A stretch of 64,000 bases of DNA, taken from contig NC_071392.1 in assembly GCF_022682495.2 (NCBI RefSeq), positions 56,321,459 through 56,385,458 of the forward strand, read 5' to 3'. A program made the position numbers and the translations under genes. The stretch comes from Desmodus rotundus. Taxonomy: Eukaryota; Chordata; Mammalia; Chiroptera; Phyllostomidae. The notes below the pieces were generated by a model. The model was not told the origin of the DNA. It searched no databases and saw nothing but the letters and a program-made list of their open reading frames with translations. Numbering within the stretch: position 1 is the stretch's first letter; each line of letters opens with the position of its first letter. Below are positions 10,453 to 21,337 of this stretch, one piece after another.

Positions 10453-10975
10453 CTAAGTTCATTTGATCGAGGACATTGTTCAATGCTGCAATATCTTTGT
10501 TGATATTTTGTATGGAAGAACTATCCATTTTTGAGAGTGGGGTGTTGAAATCCCCTACTATAGTTGTGTTGCTGTTAAAATCTTCCTTGAAGTCCTGGAA
10601 GATTTTCCCTATGTGTTTGAGTGCCCCTATGTTGGATGCGTATATGTCTATAATGTTTATGTCCTCTTGATGGATTCTTCCCTTGAGTATTATGAAGAGT
10701 CCTTCTGGGTGCCTTTTGATGGCCCTTGTTTTGACGTCTATTTTGTGTTATATGAGTATTGCTACCTTGGGTTTTCTTTCCTGTTCATTTGCTTGGAATA
10801 TTGTTATCCATCATTTCACTTTCAGTCTGTGTAGGTCTTTTGTTCTGAGGTGGGTGTCTTGTAGGCAGCATACGTGTGCATTATGTTTTCTTACCCATTC
10901 AGCTATTCTATGTCTTCTGATTGGAGCATTTAATCCATTAACATTTATTGATATGTATTTGTACGTTTTTCCCTT
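10350..10975 (-). pseudogene. L1-A ORF2 remnant, N-terminal endonuclease part
   Basis: Continuation of L1-A ORF2 to the right of L1-C. The minus-strand translation near 10996-10811 shows [17 protein letters not shown] and [19 protein letters not shown]; the catalytic Glu of the QETHL motif is changed to Asp. Near 10528 it reads NINKDIAALNN. The original frame is broken, and a (TA)n array interrupts it at 10378-10449. Confidence 0.85.
10378..10449. repeat. (TA)n microsatellite in L1-A ORF2
   Basis: About 70 bp of nearly pure TA with one CATA interruption. In the other L1 copies the same place reads GTATATATCAG, so the array grew from a short TATATAT seed inside ORF2. Confidence 0.95.
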
Positions 10976-11049
10976 TGTACCTGAGTTCCTCTCCATTTCA
11001 CTCTTCCTTTCGCCTCATGTAGTCCTATTAGTAAGTTTTATAGGGCTGG

Positions 11050-11911
11050 TTTCTTTCAGGATGTTTTCTTTCGGCCTTTTTTCCTCTGGGAAACTCCTTA
11101 TTTTTGCCTTCCATTTTAATTGAGAGCCTTGCTGGGTAATCTTGGTTTCAGGCCTTTGTTTTTCATTACTTGGAATATCTCTTGCTATTTTCTCCTTGAT
11201 TGGAGTGTTTCTGTTGAGAAAACAGCTGCTAGCCTTATCAGGGCCCCTTCATATGTCACTTCTTTTTTCTCCCTTGCTGCCTTTAAGATTCTCTCTTTGT
11301 CTTAAAACTTGGCATTTTAATTATGATATGTCTTGGAGTTGGCCTCTTTGGGTTCATCTTGTTTGGGACCCTCTGTGCTTCCTGAACTTGCTTTTTTTCC
11401 CCTCCTCTCCAGGTTCATAAAGTTTTCTGTAATTATTTTTTCAAACAATATTTCTATTCCTTGTTCCTTTTCTTCTCCTTCTGGTATTCCTATCATTCAA
11501 ATGTTGTTGCATTTCACGTTATCTTGGAGTTCCTTGAAGCTATCTTTATATTTTTTTAGTCTTTTTTAGTGCTGCTTCTCTACCTGGGTGTTTCTTTCCA
11601 CGTTGTCTTCCAGCTCACTAATTTGGTCCTCTGCTTGATCCATCCTGCTTGTAATCCCTTCCAGTGTCTTTTATTTCTGAGATTTTATTGTTCATTTCTT
11701 CCTGGTTGTTGTTTATTGCTTCTATTTCCCTTTTCATACTGTTGTAGTTCTCACTCAGTTCCTTGTAGTTGTCTGTGAGTTCCTTGAGCATCTTTATAAC
11801 TATTCTTTTTAATTCTATACCTGATAGTTTGCTAACCTCCATTTCATTTAGCTCTTTTAGTGAGGAGTCTTCCATTCTTTTTGATTGCAGGATTTTTTTT
11901 TGTCTCTCCAT
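11050..11911 (-). pseudogene. L1-A ORF1 remnant
   Basis: The minus-strand frame from 11911 begins MERQKKILQSKRMEDSS, a diverged L1 ORF1 N-terminus, and continues into a coiled coil (LKELTDNYKELSENYNSMKR). The RRM and C-terminal blocks follow in other frames down to about 11050. Several frameshifts and stops. The N-terminus differs clearly from that of L1-C ORF1, supporting an older subfamily. Confidence 0.82.
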
Positions 11912-12189
11912 CTTCGGTGACTCGTTTTGTTTGTTTCTGTGCTTCCTGCTGTTTCGGTTTTCTAGCTGTCTTTGTAGGGTAAACTTCTACGGTAGAAATT
12001 CTATGGGATTCAGTGGTATGGTCTCTTTTATCTCCTTTTCTTGATGTTCTCAGTTTTCCCTTTCTTCTGTTTGTTTGGGCTCTCTTCTTGTACTTGGGTT
12101 TTTACCTGTTGGTGGTTCCTTAGTTGGTGGGTTCTTTCCTCCAGTGGAAATACTGATGTTCACACCTCCCACCTATTCTTGTATAATCA

Positions 12190-12860
12190 GTAGCAGGAGG
12201 TAGGCAAAATGGATTAAGATAGTGGGAGAGTATTCTATGTGATTTAAAGTACCAACAAGGAGTGAAGGGATAGGAGATCCTTTGGATAGGTATAGCATTA
12301 ACCATGATATTTCACCCAAGTAGCTACTTTTTATAAAAGGTGAAAGAGAAGTAAGACTCTTGTTAGAAGGGAGGATGATTCTGAGCTGAATCCAGAAAAG
12401 AGAGTGTTTGTGCAAGGTTAGATGATGATATATAGTGAGAGTAAATGATAGAGAGTTGGCATAGTTTGTGAGAGAATAGAGTTAACCCCAATAATAATGA
12501 AGGTCAGGATAAAGTGAAATGGGCTAAGATCAGGGAGGGGTGCTGTGTAGTATTTATAATTGTATGGAGCAATAATTATTTACAACAGTACTGGAACATC
12601 AATAATGTGAGAAGTAATATATGATTTGGAGAAGAATAGAAAGTACATGATCAAGAGTAGTGTGTTATTGGAAAATGAGTGAAGTGGAAAAGGAAAATTA
12701 AAATACAATATGAAGGAGAGAAGAAGTACAACCAGTCAAACAATGTAGAGAAATAAAATGAAGAAAACTAAACGGAAAGAAGATAATAAAAATACTAATA
12801 AAATAAAAGAAGTACAAATAATGAAAAATAATAATAATACAAATAAACAATAAAAGCCAG
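12190..12860 (-). repeat. Two ~310-bp 5' UTR tandem units of L1-A
   Basis: The marker GGCAAAATGGATTAAGATAG at 12203 recurs in diverged form (AGTGAAATGGGCTAAGATCA) at about 12513, 310 bp away. The first unit carries ATTTCACCCAAGTAGCTAC 106 bp after its marker; L1-F has the same block at the same offset. The 18-mer GTGAGAGAATAGAGTTAA (12468-12485) is present exactly, in reverse complement, in L1-E3 at 19532-19549. Confidence 0.72.
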
Positions 12861-13785
12861 TTCTCTGGTTTAGCGAAGTGAAATTTGTTTCAATTTCTCA
12901 GTTTTGGGGTTCACCTTGTACTCCTCTTTTGGATCTGTCTATGGGACTTTCATAACTCCACATCTCATTGTCTCACTTGGGGGAAGAAAAAAAGGAAAAA
13001 CAAGAGAGAGGCAAAAAAAAGAAAAAAGCCCTCTGCTCACTTTGAACCATTGAGTGAGTTCTGCTCATCTTCCTGGATGCCACAGGAAGAGGGAGGGGGC
13101 CGGGCTTTGCTTTTCTCCTTTCCTATGGCTTTGTGAGGATGAGGACCAGGTCTGGGCTGCAATATTCACACTTTCCCAGTCTCCAGCCCCGGTCCTCTGG
13201 GAGCTGCTGGGACCCCACTGTCCATCTATACCAGGCCTGCACCTTTAATTCACCAGTTGCACCAAGGTCTAGGTTGTGTGCCTCCTCCTTGCTCTTTTTG
13301 AGCCCATTGTGGCCAAGACTCACCACCTGGCAAGCAGCGCCAGTCAGCCCTTGGGTGTGTAGCACCACTCAGCCTCTGAGCAAGCAGCAGGAGTCAAGCA
13401 CAGGCACACAGCTGAAATCAGCCACTCAGTCTCTGGGGGAGCAGTGCGAGTCAAGCTTGGAGGCAAGGCTCAAATCAGCCTCAGCACAAGTGGCACCAGA
13501 ATCAGCTGCAAGGCAAGTGTTGCCAGTCAGCCTCCAGGCAAGTTGTGTGACTCAGCTGCCAGGGTAGCAGCCTGAGTCTGGAGCAGGCAAGCCACTTGAA
13601 TTAGCCTCAAGGCAAGCTGCTGGGGCAGGGGAATCAGCTGCCTGGCAAGCTGCCCAAGTCAAGTGCAGGCGCAGCTGGAATCCACAATTGGGAGATTGGC
13701 CTGAGCCAAGCATGGGCGTACAGGTCAAATCACCCTTAGGCAAGCCAGCTGCTGTGCGAGAGTTCCTTACAAAGCAGCTTCAGGA

Positions 13786-13809
13786 TTTTTTTTTTTTTTT
13801 TTTTTTTTT
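13786..13809. repeat. Poly(T) run in the L1-A 5' UTR
   Basis: A pure T-run of 24 bp, followed by about 270 bp (13810 to about 14080) that I cannot match to the 5' UTR of the other L1 copies. A minus-strand retroinsertion starting with its poly(A) tail would look like this, but I found no target-site duplication. Confidence 0.6.
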
Positions 13810-14842
13810 AGTAAAATCCTCTTGTTTAATTTAAGACCACCATTCTTAACAAACATATGTCTTTTCACACAGCCAACTTTATAACCAGACTGGAGACTAT
13901 CCAGGTCAGGGTGTGACGTAGCCCATCTCGCCTCCATTCTCCAGGTGTTTCCCAGCTCCTCAATTTCTCTGGTAATGACCTACCTGGCATTCACAGTCCC
14001 AGCAGTTGTATACTGCTTCTGTGCGTCTCCCACTTCATCTCAATTTTCCCCAGCTATTTCCAGTATCCAGATCCCTTCTAGTGCTGGGCTGCCCTCTCTG
14101 CTCTGGTAAGAGAGGGAGTTGGTGATCTAACTCTCCTCCCAGTATCCTGTGGCAGGCACCGGGCCGGGGGCCACAGAAGCCTAGGTCCCTACACAGATCC
14201 CAGGGACCTTATGGTCCTAACACAATCTCCTCACCATCTGTTTTTCAATGTCCTCTACAACTTTTGGCCTCCAAACATCATATAAGCTGGGATTCCATTT
14301 TCTGTTCACTCTGTTCCTCAGAAGATCAGCTAGATGTTCCAGCTGGGCACCTAGAACTGGACTCTACTCCTACCTACCTCACTGCCATCTTCCAAAAAAT
14401 TTATATATTTTAGATAAATGTTGAGAATTATGCAACCCATTTTTCCCATTTTTACCTTGACTTTAAAAATTCAGTGCTAAAATTTATGTTTATTTTTAGA
14501 TTTCTATTAGTATTTTGGTGATATAATTGCTTTTTTCCTACATATATTTCCTATTTCTATTTTAAGTTTTAAGTATGTACATCATTTATTTTAGTCTTTG
14601 TATTTTTTATTGAAGCAACAGAGACATAAAGGAAAAATGATCACATAATATGGTTTCCCACCTAAAAAAATCAGCTCCACCAAATCAGAAGCAGGTGTGA
14701 TGTCTTTCAATGGGCAGACTCAGCCATCTTTTAGCACAAGTGAGCCCACAGCAAGAGAAGGGTTACAGCAAGAAGACATGTGGCCTCTTGCCAAGGATGA
14801 AAGGCATAGTCCAACCACGTTGTTTGGTGCATTTGTCAATCC

Positions 14843-15027
14843 TATGGTTCTCAAAGTTGGCCCCCAGACCAGGCACACTAATATCTGAATACTTATTAGA
14901 AACACAGTTTCTGAAGTCCCACCCAAGACATACTGATACAAAATGTCTGGGGAGGGGTTAAGCAATCTGTGTTTTACCAAGTTCTCAAGCTGATTTTGAT
15001 GCATGCTCAAGTCTGAGAAGCACTTGC
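14843..15027 (+). mobile_element. MER5A-type hAT-Charlie MITE
   Basis: Begins TGGTTCTCAAAGTTGGCCCC, contains AGCAATCTGTGTTTTACCAAG and ends with GATGCATGCTCAAGTCTGAG AAGCA. These are the diagnostic blocks of the MER5A element (non-autonomous DNA transposon, Charlie group) as I know it. Length and order fit. It was active before the placental radiation, so it should be shared with other mammals. Confidence 0.85.
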
Positions 15028-16194
15028 TAACCCATACATTGTATGCCAGTTAATAACATTTAAGAAAACTCCTTTCTGATTCTTTCTGCTCTGTTTGCAC
15101 TTTGATGTACTTACCACTGAATATGCATTTTATTTATCATTGTGCTTTCTGTCTCACTCTAAGTTTCATTGACTCCTTTTCATTCACTTAGGGGCCATTC
15201 CTCTGTACTCCTTCTGCTTGGCTCGTGTGAATAAATGCTGACAAAAAGATACCTTACTATCTTTTTGGACCCAGGAACTTGCTTGTTTTCTACAACTTAT
15301 GTGTTACTAAGACTTCAAGTGGATTCCTCATCTCCATGCATACACTCCTTATTAATTTCTTTCTTGGTGGCTCTTCTAATTTATACTAATTTTACTCACT
15401 GTTCCTATCATTTTGAACTTTAGCAGAGAGGTATGAACAGACAAGAAACTTCTAGGTAAATGGCTATGAAACAATGAACAACAAAATTCCAACAAAGCAG
15501 GAATACAAAAAATGTGAACTTTTTATTCTGGCACAGGGTATTTACTATAGGTCAAGAAAACAAATGTTAAGTGAAAGATTTCTAAAAATATGGGGAGCAT
15601 CAAGTAGCACTCAGCCTTAAAGTTAGCTCTTTCTTGCCCCAAATCAAAGATATTTATAATATCCTTCCTACCACATAACTGCAAAGAAGGCCTTATTTTT
15701 CTCAGCAAACATTTGACAGAGAGCAACCACAATGAAAGAAAATTATTGACTACCAATCTTCAGTGCTCAAATATGTTAGAATACTCATCATTTTATTAAG
15801 CGTTCTGAATTAAACAATTACTGAAGTAATATTATCATTCGAAGACAGAAATAGGTTGAATCTTACACAAGTGAAAGCAGTGAGACAGGCAGCTCAGATC
15901 ACCTGCTCAGAGTGGGGCTTGTTGCTCTTTGAGTGTACTGCCATTCGTGAAGTCCTTGCTCTTATTACCTGTAGTGTTGAAAGCCCTCATACCAGCTTCT
16001 CTTCAAGCTTTTTCCTTTTTCTCTCTCACTACCAATTATATTAGTGCATAATCCACAGGCCATAGAATTCTGAACAGCTTAATGCCAACTCTATTGTGAG
16101 GACATGAGTCTTGCAATATCTCCTATTAATCTACAGTTATAAGTTTGAAGCAAAGAAGAGTAATGTCAGCTTATCAATTAAGCTTTTGAAAGGC

Positions 16195-16330
16195 TAATCC
16201 TCTAAACCTCAGTGTCCTGAGCCATTGCCATCATCACACCTAATCCAGCATTTTTGTGAGGTTTAAATGAAATAATGTATGAAGAGGAACCTAATATTGT
16301 GCCTGCTACAGTATGCAGTGGATAAGTATT
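16195..16330 (+). mobile_element. MIR SINE fragment
   Basis: CTCTAAACCTCAGTGTCCTGA followed by GTGAGGTTTAAATGAAATAAT and a TTGTGCCTGCTACAG block matches the core and 3' part of MIR in order. Diverged, as expected for this ancient tRNA-derived SINE. Confidence 0.78.
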
Positions 16331-17509
16331 ACATTATCTTTTTTCATTCTTCAAGAGTCAAACTACTATGTAAATATTTCTATACAAGAACATAAAAATA
16401 AAGGAATTATAAGGGTTGAAGTATATTGAGGACAGCCATATTGCCATTGAAAAGGCCATTAGGAAGTATTTTGTTTGCAAATTCACACTGGCCTATCCAT
16501 TAAGACCATTTTTTTCTTTCAACTGTTTTCATCCCAGATTCTCTGTTCAACAAACACATCTAAAAGTCAAATGCAAGATTTCCACTATTTTTTTTGCTAT
16601 AAGCTTTAGTGAAAGCCTTCTAAATAAAAGTGGAGGTAAGAAAGAGGGTGCTTACTATTTTATCTTGGTTTTTGAACACATAGGTGTCAATATCTTAAGT
16701 AATGAATGTAACATGTTTAGGCAAAATTGTGATTAAAAAATCTGTAACAGTTGAGGTATTACCACTACTTTTGTTAACATAATCAATATAGGGAATAACA
16801 TGTCTGTGTGAAAATGTAAAAGATCAGGAATGTGGTCTGATTCCTAACTACATATGTAAAGTCACAATATCTTTTTTTTCTGTACATAAAAATATTCATT
16901 AAACATTCGTTAACATATAGGCACAAAGTGGTGTCTATAGTCACCCTGTTCTGTGGGTTTTAATATGTTGATTTGACTTGAGGCATACATGTCAATGTTC
17001 CAGAATCAATATTCTTTACTTTAAATGTTCATCAGGCAAACAGAACTCCTCCTCAAATAATTTTAGGCATAAACCTTAGGTGCAATTCATATGTCATAGC
17101 ATTTTTCCCGTCATTTTTCAGTGAATCCACTTAGCCCAAGATCCATTCCCTGTGGATAGTCACAAGTTTTATTTCATGAATAAGGGGAAAACAGATGAAT
17201 TCAGAGCAGCTATTATATAGGCTTATAAAGTGGTTTACCAGAAATACAAGAGCTGAGACATTTAACTTCTTTTTGAACAAGGGCTAGAGGATAATGAGGC
17301 AGTTGGCTTCTCTTCAATGAAAGTTGAAGCTCTCAGAATGCTGAGTAGGAGAGGGAATTTAGGGAGGACATAATAAGCCATGTGCAAACTAAACTGACCA
17401 AGGACAGACAGAAGATGTGTAGAACAAAAAATATATATAGCACCAGGTATGAAAGCCTGTTCATTACCTAACATGGAAGAAAAAAGAACTGCAAGAGAGC
17501 TGAGTTGTA

Positions 17510-17535
17510 TCAATCAATCAATTAATCAATCAATC
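17510..17535. repeat. (AATC)n short tandem repeat
   Basis: Six imperfect CAAT/TAAT tetranucleotide units. Confidence 0.8.
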
Positions 17536-17950
17536 CAGGAATCCTAGCATCAATATACAAATTCCTGCTGCTGAAGTCTTTGGAGCATCCCTAGACTCAG
17601 GGCTCCTTACTGTCTAGTGTCCATAACACATGTTTCAGTTATAACTCCTTGTTACCCACTATCCCTATCACCTTCCATGAGCTTTTATCTCCCTTATCAG
17701 TCTATGGGTGTCCTTAGTAAATAGCTTGTTTGGTTGAACCATCTACTTGAGTAAGTCTCTGAAATTTGCAACCTAAAACAGCTAAGATATTTTGTATCTT
17801 AGCTGTATGTTCAGGCACATTCAAATATTGAATATTTTCACAGTTTAGCATCTGAGCTCACCTTACCCCTTTCTGGTAAACAAAGAAGGATGCATCTCCT
17901 AGTTTCTAGAAAGTAACATAACAGAACTTTTACTTGAAACCACAACAAGT

Positions 17951-17999
17951 TTTGTTGTTGTTGTTGGTGGTGGTGGTGGTGGTTTTTTTTTTTTTTTTT
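17951..17999. repeat. (GTT)n(GGT)n(T)n compound microsatellite
   Basis: TTG units pass into GGT units and then a T-run of about 17. On the minus strand this could be the A-rich end of an old retroinsertion, but no element body is recognisable. Confidence 0.8.
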
Positions 18000-18564
18000 G
18001 CAAAGAATAAACTCCATTTTTCTGTTATTCTGCAAGTTGGGCTTTAATGTTTCAAGTTTCCTCGTGAATTTTCCAAGCTCTGGTTTTGTCTGGATTACAA
18101 ATTGTGACTGTTACCTTCATAAAAATATCTTAGATAATTCTTGTTAGAAAAGTTACATGTGCCTACTAGAAAAAGTGTAGATCAGCAGAGAGTAAAAAGA
18201 TATAAATATCAGCCATAATTTCAAGTAAAAAACCAGTAAAAGTCCATGTATGTTTTATCCCTGCTGCTTTGTACATGTTAGGAAATATTTGAGGTCATAT
18301 GACATCTGAGTTATTCATTACTGAAGCCAGCCTCACACTTCACTTAGAATCATAATGTAAATATCTTTCCATGCTTTCAAAAAACTCTTTGTAAGCTTCT
18401 GAATGGGTACACAAAACATTAGCAAAATGAAAAAAGAGCCAAGCATATGGGAAAATATATTTGCCAAAAATTCATTTGACAAGGGTTTGATCTCCAAAAT
18501 ATATAAAGAACTCACACAACTTCACTCCAGGAAGACAAACCACCCAATTAAAAAATGGGGAAAG

Positions 18565-18600
18565 CAATTGTAACTGAATAAAAATAAATAAATAATTTTT
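18565..18600 (+). mobile_element. Micro-insertion: 36-bp L1 3' terminus with TSD
   Basis: CAATTGTAACTGAATAAAAA followed by TAAATAAATAATTTTTT equals the extreme 3' end of the L1 subfamily seen at about 32291-32321. It interrupts the ORF2 phrase encoding KKWAKDL of E1. The flanks TAAAAAATGGGGAAAG (18549-18564) and TAAAAAAATGGACAAAG (18601-18617) are a slightly diverged duplication of the same target. An L1 insertion of only about 20 bp plus tail. Confidence 0.78.
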
Positions 18601-19072
18601 TAAAAAAATGGACAAAGGACTAGAACTAATACTTTTCCAAGAAGGACATACAGAAGGTCCAAGACAAATGATATGATGCTCAGTATGGCAAGCCATCAGA
18701 GAGATGCAAATTAAAACCACAGTGAGATACCACTTCACACTGTTGACAATGGCCATCCTAAAAAAAATCAACAATTAAGTGCTGGTGATGTTGTGGAGAA
18801 AGGGAAACACTAGTACACTGTTGGTGGGATTGCAGACTGGTACAACCACTTTGAGAAAGAGTATGGAATTTCCTCAGAAAAGTAAAAATTGAACTGCTTT
18901 TTGACCCGGCATTTCTACTGCTGGGATTATACCCTAAGAATCCTGAAAAAACAATTCAAAAGAACCTATGCACCCCAATATTCATAGCAGAAAAAAATTT
19001 AATAACCAAGTGCTGGAAGCAACCTATGTGCCAGTCAGTAAATGATTGGATCAAACTGGTACATCTTTTACC

Positions 19073-20370
19073 TGGAGGAGGAAAGATGGCGGTGAGATAG
19101 GTAGGAGCAGAGTCCACTTCCCCCTGCACACGGGTGAACACCTAGCCGATCTACTGAGGAAGAAAGTGAACATCCAACAGCACCCCAGTGTTTATGAAGG
19201 TAGGAAACCAAAAAGTATAGAGGACACTGAAAAAACAGACGTCTCCTTTGCTTGACAGGTTAATTTGCATTGATTGACTGGTTTCCCCTTGTTCTCTCTT
19301 TCACAGTGTATTATTAATTAACTGTCTTTCACTTCACTTGGGTTCCTTTAGCTCACTACTCTAGGACCTATACTCCCTATTCTAGTTATCCAGATAAATA
19401 GATTCTGTCATATGATTGTTGCTCCATTACTATTGTAAATAATACCTGTTCCATACATCGGTAAATATTACACAGAACTTCTCCCACACTCAGCCCACTT
19501 CACTGTTTCCTGAACTTTATTACTGGTGCGGTTAACTCTATTCTCTCACACATTACACCTATTTAGTACCCTTTAATCTCAATTTACCTCATAATTGGAC
19601 CTCCCACAAGCTCACAGGTTTCTAGATCCAACTCACAATCCTTCCAAAAAACAAAGAGAAACTTATCTTCTTCCACCATTTCTAAAAAGTGGCTAGGTAG
19701 ATGAAATATCACGGTTAACACTAAATATATAACGAAAGGATCTCCTATCACTTCTCTAAGGGCTGGTACTTTAAATATCATATAATACACTCCAGCTCTC
19801 TTAAACCATTTGCCTTCCCCATACAACATACCATAAAAAAGAGTAGGTAGACGACATGAACACCGGGATATCACCTGGAAGAGAAAACCGCCTAAACAGG
19901 CAACACCAACAGATAAGAACAGGAGAAGGTGCAGGAGGGAGTGGAAGTCACACGAACTCAAACCAGGATCTATCTGGAAATATAATTAAATAGTGAAGAA
20001 ATTACTAAGAACAAACAACTGAACAAGAGCAAGAGAAATGCCTCAAAATCTTGTACACACAGAAAAAAGAGCTCCAGCAAAACCTGCCCACACCTGCACA
20101 ATGGAAAAGAAGAGGTGAGGGACAGACTGACCCTCAGACAACAGCTGGTGGGAAAGACCCACCAAAGAAAGTCTCAACAAGAACCAAAAACAAATGACAT
20201 CCACAGAGACAACATAAACCGCAGCCCAAAATCAGGAAGATTGAGAGATCAAGTAGACTATACTACTGAATCTCACAGGTATTCTATCACAGAAGTTTAC
20301 ACCATAAAAACAGGGGGTCAGAACAGATCAACATAAGAAGCAGAGGCTAACAAGAAGAGTCTTGCAAATA
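19073..20370 (+). promoter_or_regulatory. L1-E3 5' UTR with tandem units
   Basis: Shares its first bases with L1-C (YY1-like motif, GAGTCCACTTCCCC), then diverges. About 19440-19860 aligns, in sense orientation, with the ~310-bp units of L1-A and L1-F. Markers AGCCCACTTCACT (ending 19504) and CCATTTGCC (ending 19814) are 310 bp apart; GTGGCTAGGTAGATGAAAT (19689-19707) lies 107 bp before the second marker, as in the other copies. CpG content is low. Confidence 0.7.
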
Positions 20371-21288
20371 ATGGAAAGACAAAGAAACAAGCCCCAAAGG
20401 AAGGGAAAGGAGGAAATCTCAGAAACAATGCTATATCAAAAAGAGGCAATTCAAATATCAGATACTGCGTTCAAAGAATTAGTTATATGGAAGCTTAATG
20501 AGCTCACATAGAATTACCAAAAACTACAGGAAAACTACAATGAACTCAATGCAAACTATATCAACATGAAAAAGGAAATAGAAACTATCCACAAGGGCCA
20601 AGAGGAAATGAAGAATACAGTTTCTGAACTGAAAAAGACAGTAGAAGGAATCAAAAGCAGGCTCGAAGAAGCAGAGGATCAGATGAGTGAAGTGGAGGAG
20701 AAGAGAGAAAAAAATCCCAGAAAGAGCAAGAAAAGGAAAAGAGGCTCAGAAAGAATGCAGAGGGGTTAAGGGAAATGCAGGACAACATGAAACGTAATAA
20801 TATCCACATAATAGGGATACCAGAAGGCGAAGAAGAAGAGCAAGGGATAGAAAACCTATTTGAAAAAGTAATGATGGAAAATTTCCCTAATCTGATGAGA
20901 GAAAAAGTCACACAAATCTAGGAAACACAGAAAGTCCCAATCAAGAGGAACCCAAAGAGGCCCATTGCAGGACACATCATAATTAAAATGTAAAATTCCA
21001 AGACTAAGAGAGGATCTTAAAGGCAGCAAGGGATAAAACAAGAAGTAACAAACAAGGGAGCCCCAATAAAATTAGCAGCTTCTCAATGGAAACGCTCCAA
21101 GCCAGAAGAGAATGGCAAAAAATATTCCAAGTAATGAGAACCAGAGGCCTGCGACCAAGGCTACTTTACCCAGCAAGGCTCTCAATCAAGATAGAAGGCC
21201 AAATAAAGAGCTTCCCAGACAAAAGAAGTCTAAAAGAATAAACCTCCACCAAACCAGCTCTGCAAGAGATGCTAAAGGGACTGCTGTA
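20371..21288 (+). pseudogene. L1-E3 ORF1 remnant
   Basis: ATGGAAAGACAAAGAAAC aligns with the L1-C ORF1 start. The coiled coil (KKEIETIHKGQEEMKN at 20566) and the IPEGEEEEQG block (about 20817-20846) are recognisable. Frameshifts near 20500, 20710 and 20990 and stops such as TAG in the CACAAATCTAGG phrase break it. Ends with TAA at 21286. Confidence 0.85.
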
Positions 21289-21337
21289 AGGAAAGGAAGG
21301 AAAAGAGAGAGAAAGAGAGGAACATAGGTACAAAAAA

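Larger units (their letters stand above)
74..14393 (-). mobile_element. L1-A: old full-length LINE-1, interrupted by L1-B and L1-C
   Basis: Read on the minus strand, this is a complete L1: 5' end at about 14393 (GGAAGATGGCAG), 5' UTR to about 11912, ORF1 11911 to about 11050, ORF2 from about 10970 downwards, and a 3' UTR ending in an A-rich tail at about 74. It is cut into three pieces by L1-B (about 1525-2515) and L1-C (3342-10337), and an internal deletion at about 1189 removes roughly 1.2 kb of ORF2. All reading frames are broken, and divergence from the younger copies in the window is high. I could not find a convincing target-site duplication for the whole element. Order of events: L1-A first, then B and C into it. 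Confidence 0.9.
11912..14393 (-). promoter_or_regulatory. L1-A 5' UTR (decayed promoter) with tandem units
   Basis: About 2.5 kb between ORF1 and the 5' terminus, longer than in L1-C. Reading right to left it holds the YY1-like 5' end (14393), a region with repeated AAGC/CAGCC-like phrases (about 13260-13760), an A-rich stretch, and two tandem units of about 310 bp (about 12190-12860). A T-run at 13786 may mark a further insertion. The CpG-rich character is largely lost. Confidence 0.75.
14394..18378. other. Mostly unique intergenic or intronic DNA
   Basis: AT-rich sequence with no convincing coding frame. Apart from the MER5A, MIR and two simple repeats listed separately, I recognise nothing in it. 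Confidence 0.6.

Noticed and set aside
17510..17535. Regular short repeats that might suggest an array-type system
   Set aside because: Plain tetranucleotide microsatellite; no CRISPR-like repeat-spacer structure occurs in the window, which is a mammalian genome.
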